From the NCBI RefSeq assembly GCF_018619185.1, contig NZ_JAAXYC010000066.1:1-32030 (forward strand): 32,030 bases of DNA, written 5' to 3'. The notes under the pieces were generated by a model. The model was not told where the DNA came from. It made no database searches and worked only from the letters and a program-made list of their open reading frames with translations. Positions 25,252-32,030 of this stretch are shown here, piece after piece; position 1 is the stretch's first letter, and each line of letters begins with the position of its first letter. Both the position numbers and the translations under genes were made by a program. This stretch comes from Streptomyces sp. McG3. Lineage in GTDB: Bacteria; Actinomycetota; Actinomycetes; Streptomycetales; Streptomycetaceae.

Positions 25252-25580
25252 CGCCTCGCCCCGAACCGTGTGGTGCCACTCGTCCGGCCCGGCGGAGTGC
25301 GGTTGCGGCGTCTCCCCTGGTCGCCCGACCTTCCCGGTCGCCCGAGTTCCCCCGCCGTTGTCCGGGGCCGCCGGATCGTCTCCTTTCTGGAATTCCTGTT
25401 CTCTATTGCCGCTCCCTCCTCTCGCGCTACCCACCCGGGGCATTTGGCGCGTCCTGTTTCCATACGAACTGTTAACGTCCCCGTAAGGTGGGCCCCTCGG
25501 CCGGTCCCAAGTGACTCATCGTCATAAAGGTGCGTCTCCCCAGGTCACAGCGGGGATCTTTGGGTGCCACGGGTGCCGGG
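25252..25580. other. Intergenic stretch upstream of the transposase-derived gene
   Basis: No gene, insertion-sequence end or terminal inverted repeat was seen here. The GC content falls locally around 25455-25540 (GTTAAC and CATAAAG segments). The promoter elements for the next gene begin at 25581. Confidence 0.45.
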
Positions 25581-25613
25581 GCCTGTAAGGGCGCTGGAGC
25601 CAGCCTGTATAAA
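25581..25613 (+). promoter_or_regulatory. SARP-box-like heptamer array with a TATAAA -10 element
   Basis: Heptamers GCCTGTA (25581-25587), CGCTGGA (25592-25598) and GCCTGTA (25603-25609) follow each other with 4-bp gaps. The outer two are identical, and the 11-bp period is that of SARP operators. The last copy runs into TATAAA (25608-25613), a good -10 box. The site is about 100 bp before the transposase-derived gene. SARP binding is inference. Confidence 0.5.
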
Positions 25614-25713
25614 TAAAGCGGATGCCAGGCCTCTTTTGGGGGAGGGGGCGAGCTCACAGGTCCGCAGCAGGGCGGGTCGTTCCGCTGTCGGACCGGCGTA
25701 GCACGGGGGAATT

Positions 25714-26877
25714 ATGGACCTGACTGCACGACTGTCCGACGGCACGCGAGTGGCGGTTCCCGAGCCGCCTGCCCTGGACCCCGAGCTCTGTGCCCGGCTG
25801 TTCGGCGCCTTGCGACGCGCCAGCCAGCGCAGCAAGGCCGAGCAGTACGTACACAGCCTCCTGGCGCTGCCGGGGCGAAAGACGCTGCGCAACATCGCGA
25901 CACAGTTCGACGGGGCGGCGGCTCAGCAGAGCGTCCATCACTTCATCAGCACATCGCCGTGGGAGTGGATGCCCATACGGCACGCTCTCGCCCGGCAGGT
26001 CCAGCGGACGCTGGCTCCCGAAGCCTGGGTCATCAAGCCCACCGCGATCCCCAAGGTCGGGTCGCACTCGATCGGTGTCGACCAGCAGTACCTGCCGCGC
26101 CTCGGGCAGACGTTCAACGGCCAGCACGCCCTGGGGGCCTGGCTGGCCTCCGACCGCAGTGCCGTGCCCGTCGACTGGCGGCTGCAGCTGACCGGTCGCT
26201 GGCTGGAGGACGATCCACTGCGGCGGCGTGCCGGCATCCCCGACGACGAGACGGCCGGAACCCTGGAAGCGGGCATACGCAACTCGGTCGCCCAGGTCGT
26301 GCTGCCCGGCGGCATGCCCGCCGCGCCCGTCGTGGTGGACGTCGACGGCATCGATGCCGTGGCCCTGGCGCGACATCTGTCCGCCATGGGTCTCGCGTAT
26401 CTGGTGCGTCTCGATCCGCAAGCCCAACTGCGCTTAGACCGGGCGAAGTTACCGAAATTCAGTGACCGTGCGCGGACCGCGGGCGAGCTGGTCGCCTCGA
26501 TGACCCGCTTCCGTCACCGTGTGAACCCGGGCGGCGACCTCACGACGGCCGTCGCGATCCCCGTGGTCGCGTCGCCGGGCGCGTGGGCCGGGGGGATGCT
26601 GTTGGTGGGGGAGTGGAGTGATGTGGCGGCGGACATGCGCCTGTGGCTCACGACCGCTGACCCGCCGCCGCTGTCGACGCTGTTGCGGCTGGCTCGGCTC
26701 TCCTCGGTGGTGGCTCGCGATTTCGGTGACATCTCGGAAGGGGTCGGTATGACGGACTTCGTGGGGCGATCGTTTCCGGGATGGCACCGTCACATCACGC
26801 TCTCCTCCGTCGCCCACCTCGTCGCCGTGCAGGTGCGGGGCGCCGCGAACCGGGTGTCCCCGAGGGCTGCTGGGTGA
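25714..26877 (+). CDS. IS701-like transposase-derived protein, probably catalytically dead
   Basis: This 387-residue protein resembles IS701-family DDE transposases along its length: SVHHFISTSPWEW (73-85), PKVGSHSIGVDQQY (113-126), WLEDDPLRRRAGIPDD (163-178) and the C-terminal VGRSFPGWHRHITL (350-363). Family members have an acidic catalytic motif of the VVDETG or VIDDTG kind before the first of these glycine-rich segments. Here it reads VIKPTA, so the first catalytic Asp is Lys (K108, codon at 26035). The second Asp may survive in PVVVDVDG (D209), and the Glu region reads RDFGDISEG (336-343) instead of the usual E-rich form. The frame is otherwise intact, starts at ATG 25714 after GGGGGA and keeps host-like codon use. 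No terminal inverted repeats were seen. I infer a domesticated DNA-binding protein, perhaps regulatory, lying between the TetR genes and the SARP gene. Confidence 0.8.
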   Translation: MDLTARLSDGTRVAVPEPPALDPELCARLFGALRRASQRSKAEQYVHSLLALPGRKTLRNIATQFDGAAAQQSVHHFISTSPWEWMPIRHALARQVQRTLAPEAWVIKPTAIPKVGSHSIGVDQQYLPRLGQTFNGQHALGAWLASDRSAVPVDWRLQLTGRWLEDDPLRRRAGIPDDETAGTLEAGIRNSVAQVVLPGGMPAAPVVVDVDGIDAVALARHLSAMGLAYLVRLDPQAQLRLDRAKLPKFSDRARTAGELVASMTRFRHRVNPGGDLTTAVAIPVVASPGAWAGGMLLVGEWSDVAADMRLWLTTADPPPLSTLLRLARLSSVVARDFGDISEGVGMTDFVGRSFPGWHRHITLSSVAHLVAVQVRGAANRVSPRAAG

Positions 26878-26902
26878 GCTGGGCCACAACTACCAACCTA
26901 CT

Positions 26903-26933
26903 GTCCGGTAACATGACACTCTCGCCTCCGGAC
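26903..26933. promoter_or_regulatory. Inverted repeat in front of the SARP gene
   Basis: GTCCGG (26903-26908) and CCGGAC (26928-26933) are inverted around 19 bp, and a -10-like TAACAT (26909-26914) lies directly inside. The 146-bp gap holding it probably contains the SARP promoter. GC-rich repeats this short can arise by chance. Confidence 0.3.
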
Positions 26934-27023
26934 GTGATGGTCGGAGGGCGTCCGCTCCTTAGTGTCTGGAACCGACACAGCCAGTATCGCGGGCGCGCGG
27001 GCGCCGGAACGGGAGCGTGGGTA

Positions 27024-27866
27024 GTGCAGTTCAACCTTATCGGACCTTTCGGGATCGTCACCGACGGTGGCCGGGCATACGCTCCCAAGGCTCCCAAGAT
27101 CTGCCAGATACTCGCGGTGCTCGCGCTCCAGCCCGGCGAGGCCGTCGCTGCCGACACCCTGGTCAGGGAGCTGTGGGGCGACAACGCTCCCGGCAACGCG
27201 ATCAGAACCCTGCAGACGCATGTCTACCACGCGCGACAAATGCTTGAGGACGCTCAAGTCGATTGCCCAGTACGCGAGTTACTCATGACCCAGGCGCCCG
27301 GTTACCGTCTCGATATCGCCGCTGACGAGGTCGATGTGCATATCTTCGAACGGTTGGTGCGAGGGGCCCAGTGGGAGCTGGGTGAGGGCTCCCCGGAGCG
27401 GGCGGGAGATTATCTCGACCGAGCCCAGAAGCTGTGGCGCGGCCCCATGCTGAGCAACATACCCGTGGGTTCCCGGCTCACCGGGCGTATCGCGCATCTG
27501 GAGGAACTCCACATCCGTTTCCTGGAGTTGCGTGTGGAGACCGAGAACCGCCTCGGTCGTTACCGGGAGTTCCTGCCCGAGCTGCGGGCCCTGGTACACG
27601 ACTACCCGCTGCACGAGTGGTTCCACGGCCGGCTCATCTCGGCGCTGCATCGTGCCGGACGCCGGGGCGAGGCCCTGGAGGCCTACCAGAACCTCTATCG
27701 CATCCTCAAGCGTGAGCTCGGCCTCGAACCGTCCACGGACGTGCAGCGACTGCAGGCCGAGATACTCCACGCGGCCACCCAGGACGCGGTCCAGCTGTGC
27801 CCCCGCAGGGCCACCGCGCTGCAATCAGCCGCCACTACGCTGTGGGAACCCGCCGTCGCCAGCTGA
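27024..27866 (+). CDS. SARP-family transcriptional activator (small type)
   Basis: This 280-residue protein is a minimal Streptomyces antibiotic regulatory protein. An OmpR-type winged helix-turn-helix spans 1-97 (KICQILAVLALQPGEAVAADTLVRELWG, then the recognition helix with RTLQTHVYHARQML at 61-74 and the wing APGYRL at 91-96). A bacterial transcriptional activation domain spans about 103-250 (HIFERLV, WRGPML, RYREFLPELRALVHDYPLHEWFHG and ALEAYQNLYRILKRELGLEPS). The GTG at 27024 follows GGGAG at 27011-27015 and gives the usual N-terminus; earlier in-frame starts would add a non-family leader. SARPs bind direct heptamer repeats near the -35 box and recruit RNA polymerase. Likely targets here are the 11-bp-spaced repeats at 16999 and 25581. 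It is probably the cluster activator, itself controlled by the nearby TetR proteins. Confidence 0.93.
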   Translation: MQFNLIGPFGIVTDGGRAYAPKAPKICQILAVLALQPGEAVAADTLVRELWGDNAPGNAIRTLQTHVYHARQMLEDAQVDCPVRELLMTQAPGYRLDIAADEVDVHIFERLVRGAQWELGEGSPERAGDYLDRAQKLWRGPMLSNIPVGSRLTGRIAHLEELHIRFLELRVETENRLGRYREFLPELRALVHDYPLHEWFHGRLISALHRAGRRGEALEAYQNLYRILKRELGLEPSTDVQRLQAEILHAATQDAVQLCPRRATALQSAATTLWEPAVAS

Positions 27867-27872
27867 CGAGAT

Positions 27873-27888
27873 GGGGCGCGAACGCCCC
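27873..27888 (+). terminator. Short hairpin after the SARP gene
   Basis: GGGGCG (27873-27878) pairs with CGCCCC (27883-27888) around a CGAA loop, 7 bp after the SARP stop. It is short but GC-only. Confidence 0.45.
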
Positions 27889-27983
27889 GGGCGGCCCGGA
27901 TGCCGATGGGTGCTGTCGCATGTCTGAGCCGGCTCGTCGAATGGCGCGGTGGTTGTCATGTCCTGACTAACGGGCCACTGTCC

Positions 27984-28007
27984 GCGGCTGCGCGGCTGCG
28001 CGGCTGC
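27984..28007. repeat. Three tandem copies of GCGGCTGC
   Basis: The 8-bp unit GCGGCTGC occurs three times in direct succession without mismatch, in the non-coding gap before the FKBP gene. It may be a simple replication-slippage repeat; no function is evident. Confidence 0.8.
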
Positions 28008-28149
28008 GGGGCTTCGGAAGCGGTGGAGCAGGGCCAAGGCCCGCGCCTTGGGCCACGGGCTGCCGGTACGGTGATCGCCTGCCGCGTGGAAGGTCCATGC
28101 GTCCGGCCGGCCCGCGCGAGGGATGCCGGTGGCGAGCGATGGGACCGTG

Positions 28150-28569
28150 ATGAGTGAACTGACGAAGCCCGGAGTCGAGGTTCCGGAGGGTGAAGCGCCC
28201 ACCGAGCTGACGATCCGGGACCTCGTGGTGGGAGATGGACCCGAGGCACGGCCGGGCCGGGTCGTCCGGGTTCACTACGTAGGGGTCACGTTCGCCTCCG
28301 GAAGGGAGTTCGACTCCTCCTGGGAAGAGGACCGGCCGTTCAAGTTCGCCGTGGGCGGTGGCAGGGTCATCAAGGGCTGGGACCGGGGGGTCAGGGGGAT
28401 GAAGGCGGGCGGCCGTCGCGAGATCATCGTTCCCCCGCGTCTCGGCTACGGCAAGCAGTCGCCCTCCGCGTTGATCCCGGCGGGCTCGACGCTGATCTTC
28501 GTCGTGGACCTGCTCACTGTCGTGGGCGGGCCCACCGGGGCCGGGTCCCGCCCGGCCGGCTCGGCCTGA
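28150..28569 (+). CDS. FKBP-type peptidyl-prolyl cis-trans isomerase
   Basis: This 139-residue single-domain protein catalyses cis-trans isomerisation of prolyl bonds. After a charged N-terminal arm (1-35), the FKBP fold runs to about 125. Residues that form the FK506/rapamycin pocket in human FKBP12 are present: Y43, F54 and D55, F66, V73 and I74, W77, Y100 (in LGYG) and F117. There is no signal peptide, so it is cytosolic. The ATG at 28150 matches the usual Streptomyces FKBP start (MSELTKP); a GTG directly before it at 28147 is also possible, and the ribosome binding site is weak. Housekeeping folding is the default role. Its position near a polyketide cluster allows, but does not show, a role as product-binding partner. 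Confidence 0.93.
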   Translation: MSELTKPGVEVPEGEAPTELTIRDLVVGDGPEARPGRVVRVHYVGVTFASGREFDSSWEEDRPFKFAVGGGRVIKGWDRGVRGMKAGGRREIIVPPRLGYGKQSPSALIPAGSTLIFVVDLLTVVGGPTGAGSRPAGSA

Positions 28570-28745
28570 GGGCGGTCTTCCCGAGGTGCCTCGTCCCGGT
28601 TCGCGACCGCCGGTGGGCTGGTGGCGCGGACCGGGCGTAGGCCCTGGGGCCCTTGTACGCCCGGCGGCCGGCGGCCGATCCTTGCACTCCCGCGCTCCGA
28701 CGGGTCGCGGAGGCCGGGCTATCGGGAACGTGAACGGAGTCGCAC

Positions 28746-29300
28746 ATGAGCGGGATGAAGAGCCTTCTGCGCCGCACTGCGGTGGGGGCGAGCGCACTGC
28801 TCACCGCGGTGGGCATCACCATGACGGGTGCGTCCCCGGCCGCGGCGGCGGACTCCTTCTACGAGCTGCCCTACCCGGCGGGGGAGGCCTACACGGTGAC
28901 CCAGGGGCCGGAGGGAACGTACTCCCACACCGGTCCCTACAACGAGTACGCCTGGGACTTCGGGCTCCCCGCCGACTACGAGGTGTCCGCCGCGCAGGCG
29001 GGAACCATCGTCTTCTCGAACTGGTCGCCGTACTGGCAGAACGGCATCGAGGTGATCATCCGGCACTCGAACGGCCAGTGCACCCACTACGCGCACCTGA
29101 ACCGGTCGTTCCACGAACCGGGCGACTGGGTTCCGCAGGGCCGGATCGTCGGCTGGTCGGGCAGTACGGGCGCCTCCACGGCCCCGCACCTGCACTTCCA
29201 GGTCATCGACTGCGACAGCCGCGTGGGCCTGCCCGCCACCCTCCAGGGCTGGACGCCCTACACGGGGACGCGCCCTGTCAGCGTGAACCACTACGCCTGA
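28746..29300 (+). CDS. Secreted M23-family (LytM-like) metallopeptidase domain protein
   Basis: This 184-residue protein has a clear signal peptide: KSLLRR, a hydrophobic stretch to about residue 28, and a likely cleavage after SPAAAA (A35). The mature part is one M23 domain with candidate zinc ligands H61 and D71 (in AWDFGLP), the catalytic HYAHL (114-118) and HLHF (148-151). Such enzymes cut peptidoglycan cross-links or have lost activity and act in binding. The spacing between H61 and D71 is longer than the usual HxxxD, so activity needs testing. The ATG at 28746 follows GGAG. Its 3' end overlaps the convergent dehydratase gene by 10 bp. It is probably unrelated to the polyketide pathway. 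Confidence 0.88.
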   Translation: MSGMKSLLRRTAVGASALLTAVGITMTGASPAAAADSFYELPYPAGEAYTVTQGPEGTYSHTGPYNEYAWDFGLPADYEVSAAQAGTIVFSNWSPYWQNGIEVIIRHSNGQCTHYAHLNRSFHEPGDWVPQGRIVGWSGSTGASTAPHLHFQVIDCDSRVGLPATLQGWTPYTGTRPVSVNHYA

Positions 29301-32030
29301 CCGGGCCGTACCCGCAGGGGCGCTCCCGGCACCACCCGCATGCCCAGTCCCCGCACCCGGTAGATGCACCTGTCGTCACCCCACAGCGACGCGTCCGCCA
29401 CCGCGTAGGGACCCCGCGCGTCCGTGCCGCTCTCCACGATGTCCATGTCCACCCGGATCAGCCGGTTGGCCGGGGTGATCTGGCCGCGGTACGTCCAGGT
29501 CGCCTCACGGCCCGGCAGCACCGGTTCGAACCCGGGGGCGACGAGCCCGTCGGCCGCGCCCTGCTCCAGCAGGTGGTACTGGAGCAGTTGGCACATGGCC
29601 TCGATCCCCAGTGAGCCCGGCTGCACGGGGTCCTGGAAGAAGTGGGCCCGGAAGAACCAGGCGTCCGGGCGGACGTCCTTCTCCGACCGCAACCGGCCGA
29701 GCCCCTTGCTCCCGCCGTCGGGCCAGTGGCCCGTGATCCGGTCCAGCATCAGCAACATCGCGCCCGGCAGGCGCGGTTCACCGGCGCAGTACCGGGCGGG
29801 ACGGGAGGTCAGATCGACCACACGATCGCAGGGCTCGTCGAGGCGGGCCCGGTCGCCGGCCGAAGTCACCAGACCCTGCTGATCGTCGAAGGCCGACCGG
29901 GGAAAGTAGCCGAATACCGTGGAGAGTTCGAAGAGGGGTGCACCGTCGGCCGTGCACGTCACCCGGAACGACTCGATGATCAGGTCCCCGCTGCGCGAGA
30001 CGCGGGTCAGTTCGGCCCTGGTACGGACGGTACGCGTCGCCGGCGTGACCTCGCCGGTGACCGTTCCCGACCCGTCGAGATTGCGGAACAGCAGGTCCGC
30101 CTCGCTGGTCGTCGCGCTGCCGACGTACGAGGCCAGCCACCCGCAGGGCTGCAGCGCCGTCTCCATGAGGACGGCGAACGGCATGAGGCGGCCGCCGTTC
30201 TGCTCGAAATACCACGCCCGGTCGGGCACGTCGTACTCGGCGACGACGACGCTGCCCTCCCGCATCCCGCCCTGCGGACCGTCCACCGACACGATCCGGC
30301 TCATGAAGTGATAGGGCGGGCCGGGAAGCCGCGCCACCCTGCGGGTGCCGTCGAAGGGCTCGTACATGGCGCCGAACGCCTCACTCGGCCTGCCCCAGGC
30401 ACACGCCAGCAGCGAGGCCTGGTCAAAGGGGAACCCGTCGGCCGCCACCGCCACCGGCTTCTCCTCCCGATGCCCGGCCAGCCCGCCGAGACGGGGCAGC
30501 GGCACCGGGACCCCGTCGGTCCGGACGGTGGGTGGTCCCGCGTGCCGCCAGTGTGACAGCGGCCAGTCGGGGACCAGCCGGAGGGCCATGTCGGTGCCCA
30601 GGAACGCCTTCCGCCCGTCCACCGAGCCGAGGACGTCGGCGTGGAGCGTCGGCACCGGCCCGGCCGAGACGCCCCGCACGAACACCTCGTAGACGACCCT
30701 CCGGTTCTCCGGGGTCGCCTGGCCCCGGCACACGGCCCTGGAGGGGTGCTCGTCGACCGTCTCGAAGCGCCAGCCGTCCCGGTCGACGGTGAAGCCCAGG
30801 GCCGTCAGGTAGAACGCCATCGCCTGGAGACCGCCCTGCAGCATCAGGGTGCCCGGCATGCAGGGGTCGTTCTTGAAATGGCCGGTGAAGAACCAGTCGT
30901 CCGGGGACAGGGCGGTCTCGGCCCGCAGATACCCTCGCCCCCACGGCCCTCCGGCCGGGTCGAACGCGGTGACCTCGTCCAGCAGGCCCAGCCGCTCCTC
31001 GTCGAGCACGGGCGAACGCACGTGCGCCGCGGTCGCCTCCCAGCCGGGCCCGAAACAGTCCGCGGGCCGTCCCCGCGTCAGGGCCCGCACCCGGTCGGCG
31101 TCGAAGGAGCTCCGCCGGCAGGGCACGGCCGGCGGGTCGAGCGGCAGGTCGTTCCCGGGTACGCGGCCGGCGGGATCCCACCGCACACCACCACTGCCGG
31201 CGAGCTCCGCGGGGGTGAAGAACCCCGCCTGCCCCTCGCGGACACTGAGCCGCAGCTCGCCGTCCACGTAGCAGTCGTAATGGAAGAAGGCCAGCCGGAC
31301 CCCGTCCGCCTCCGCGTGACCGTCGAGATGGATCTCGAAGCGCAGAGTGTCGCCGGGACGCGGCGGGCCGCCGTGGAACGTCACCTCACAGCCGAGCAGC
31401 CGGTACGCGCGCTCGCCCCGGTTCAGCAGGTCGACGCCCACCCAGCTGAGCAGGAGCAGGTCGGCCTGGCCTGCCTCGATCAGCACGCCGGCCGGCATAC
31501 GCCCCGTCGCATCCAGGTACCAGCTGTCGGGCAGAACGTCCGTCTCCGTCCAGATCCTCCCGTCCGTGCGGACCGGGCCCGGCAGGACGAGCGCGGCGGG
31601 CACCGCGTCGATGCCGGTGACCCGGTCGGCGAGCAGCATGGGCGGCCCCGGCATCCGGGTCTGTACCGCGTAGCCGTCCTGCTCGGCGAAGAGCGGACCG
31701 AACAGCGTGGAGATCTCGCGGGAGGCGAGGTGCTCCAGTTGGGCCCGGTCGAACGCAGGCCCGGGCCGCTGAGCCCGCCCCGGCTTCGGCTCCGGAGCCC
31801 GTGCGGGTGCCGGAGCCGTGGAGGGCCCGGGCAGGGGAAGCGGTCGTACGGGTACGGGTACGGGCTGCCCGGGTCCTGCCGCGCCCGCCGAGGTCAGCGC
31901 CCCGACGGCGAGCGCGGACACGCGCAGGAACCGCTGGTGGGATTCGGCGAGCGCGGCCATGACCTCCTGGTGCAGCGCGGCGACCCGCAGACTCTGCCGG
32001 GCGACCACGCCCCCGACCCCTGCCGCCCCC
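29291..32030 (-). CDS. PfaC-like multidomain protein: two tandem FabA-type dehydratase domains (5' end beyond window)
   Basis: This frame is open to the right edge, so only the C-terminal part of about 910 residues is visible. A helical segment and a Pro/Ala-rich linker (about 31780-31900) precede four hot-dog folds arranged as two pseudo-dehydratase/dehydratase pairs. Pair 1 has MPAGVLIEAGQ (first fold) and the active-site His in TGHFKNDPCMPGTL (His codon 30878-30880). Pair 2 has MPFAVLMETALQ and RAHFFQDPVQPGSL (His codon 29642-29644). This DH-DH arrangement is that of PfaC and related polyunsaturated fatty acid synthases, where FabA-like domains dehydrate and isomerise the chain. In PfaC, KS, chain-length-factor and acyltransferase domains come first, so these are expected to the right. 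The gene ends with TAG at 29291-29293, overlapping the convergent M23 gene. A role in the polyketide pathway at the left is not supported. Confidence 0.88.
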   Translation of the reverse strand, partial: GAAGVGGVVARQSLRVAALHQEVMAALAESHQRFLRVSALAVGALTSAGAAGPGQPVPVPVRPLPLPGPSTAPAPARAPEPKPGRAQRPGPAFDRAQLEHLASREISTLFGPLFAEQDGYAVQTRMPGPPMLLADRVTGIDAVPAALVLPGPVRTDGRIWTETDVLPDSWYLDATGRMPAGVLIEAGQADLLLLSWVGVDLLNRGERAYRLLGCEVTFHGGPPRPGDTLRFEIHLDGHAEADGVRLAFFHYDCYVDGELRLSVREGQAGFFTPAELAGSGGVRWDPAGRVPGNDLPLDPPAVPCRRSSFDADRVRALTRGRPADCFGPGWEATAAHVRSPVLDEERLGLLDEVTAFDPAGGPWGRGYLRAETALSPDDWFFTGHFKNDPCMPGTLMLQGGLQAMAFYLTALGFTVDRDGWRFETVDEHPSRAVCRGQATPENRRVVYEVFVRGVSAGPVPTLHADVLGSVDGRKAFLGTDMALRLVPDWPLSHWRHAGPPTVRTDGVPVPLPRLGGLAGHREEKPVAVAADGFPFDQASLLACAWGRPSEAFGAMYEPFDGTRRVARLPGPPYHFMSRIVSVDGPQGGMREGSVVVAEYDVPDRAWYFEQNGGRLMPFAVLMETALQPCGWLASYVGSATTSEADLLFRNLDGSGTVTGEVTPATRTVRTRAELTRVSRSGDLIIESFRVTCTADGAPLFELSTVFGYFPRSAFDDQQGLVTSAGDRARLDEPCDRVVDLTSRPARYCAGEPRLPGAMLLMLDRITGHWPDGGSKGLGRLRSEKDVRPDAWFFRAHFFQDPVQPGSLGIEAMCQLLQYHLLEQGAADGLVAPGFEPVLPGREATWTYRGQITPANRLIRVDMDIVESGTDARGPYAVADASLWGDDRCIYRVRGLGMRVVPGAPLRVRPGQA

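Noticed and set aside
25581..26877. Live insertion sequence
   Set aside because: No terminal inverted repeats or target duplications were seen around the transposase-like gene, and the first catalytic residue is lost.
27984..28007. CRISPR or regulatory array from the GCGGCTGC copies
   Set aside because: The copies are adjacent 8-bp units without spacers, so this is a simple tandem repeat.
28150..28569. Cluster for an FK506/rapamycin-type compound
   Set aside because: No lysine cyclodeaminase, pipecolate-incorporating peptide synthetase or chorismatase is in the window; an FKBP gene alone is not evidence.

Overview
The window looks like a piece of a Streptomyces (or close actinomycete) chromosome. 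The DNA is very GC-rich with G/C-ending codons, GTG and TTG starts are common behind good GGAG-type ribosome binding sites, and the gene families (modular type I polyketide synthase, SARP, butyrolactone-receptor-like TetR proteins, 14-helix exporter) are typical of Streptomyces secondary metabolism. No RNA genes or CRISPR arrays were seen.

Region 1 (1-16937, minus strand) is the start of a modular PKS operon, read right to left: class III aminotransferase, PucR-type regulator (stop and start overlap as TGATG), PKS A, then PKS B, which runs off the left edge. PKS A has a KSQ-AT-ACP loading module and a KS-AT-DH-KR-ACP module, both with methylmalonyl-type AT motifs. PKS B begins with KS-AT(malonyl)-DH-KR-ACP and the KS of the next module. 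The predicted early chain is propionyl, then 2-methyl-2-pentenoyl, then a dienoyl if the second KR works. That KR has a shortened cofactor loop. A large aminotransferase at the head of a reducing PKS operon suggests an aminated or cyclic-imine (azapolyketide) product, but the terminal PKS module that would test this lies outside the window.

Region 2 (16938-22883) carries tailoring, membrane and export genes: a SnoaL-like protein, a pair of integral membrane proteins (one ABA4-like), an HsaA-type flavin monooxygenase, a MarR regulator and the DHA2-type MFS exporter it probably controls. Repeated CTAATCC heptamers lie in the divergent promoter region between the PKS operon and the SnoaL gene.

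Region 3 (23172-27888) is a regulatory island: two divergent TetR proteins of the gamma-butyrolactone-receptor type, a transposase-derived protein that has lost its first catalytic acidic residue, and a small SARP activator. An 11-bp-spaced heptamer array resembling a SARP box lies in front of the transposase-derived gene.

Region 4 (28150-32030) holds an FKBP-type prolyl isomerase, a secreted M23 peptidase-like protein and, converging on it, the 3' part of a gene for tandem FabA-like dehydratase domains of the PfaC (polyunsaturated fatty acid synthase) type. This last gene runs off the right edge and may belong to a second biosynthetic locus.
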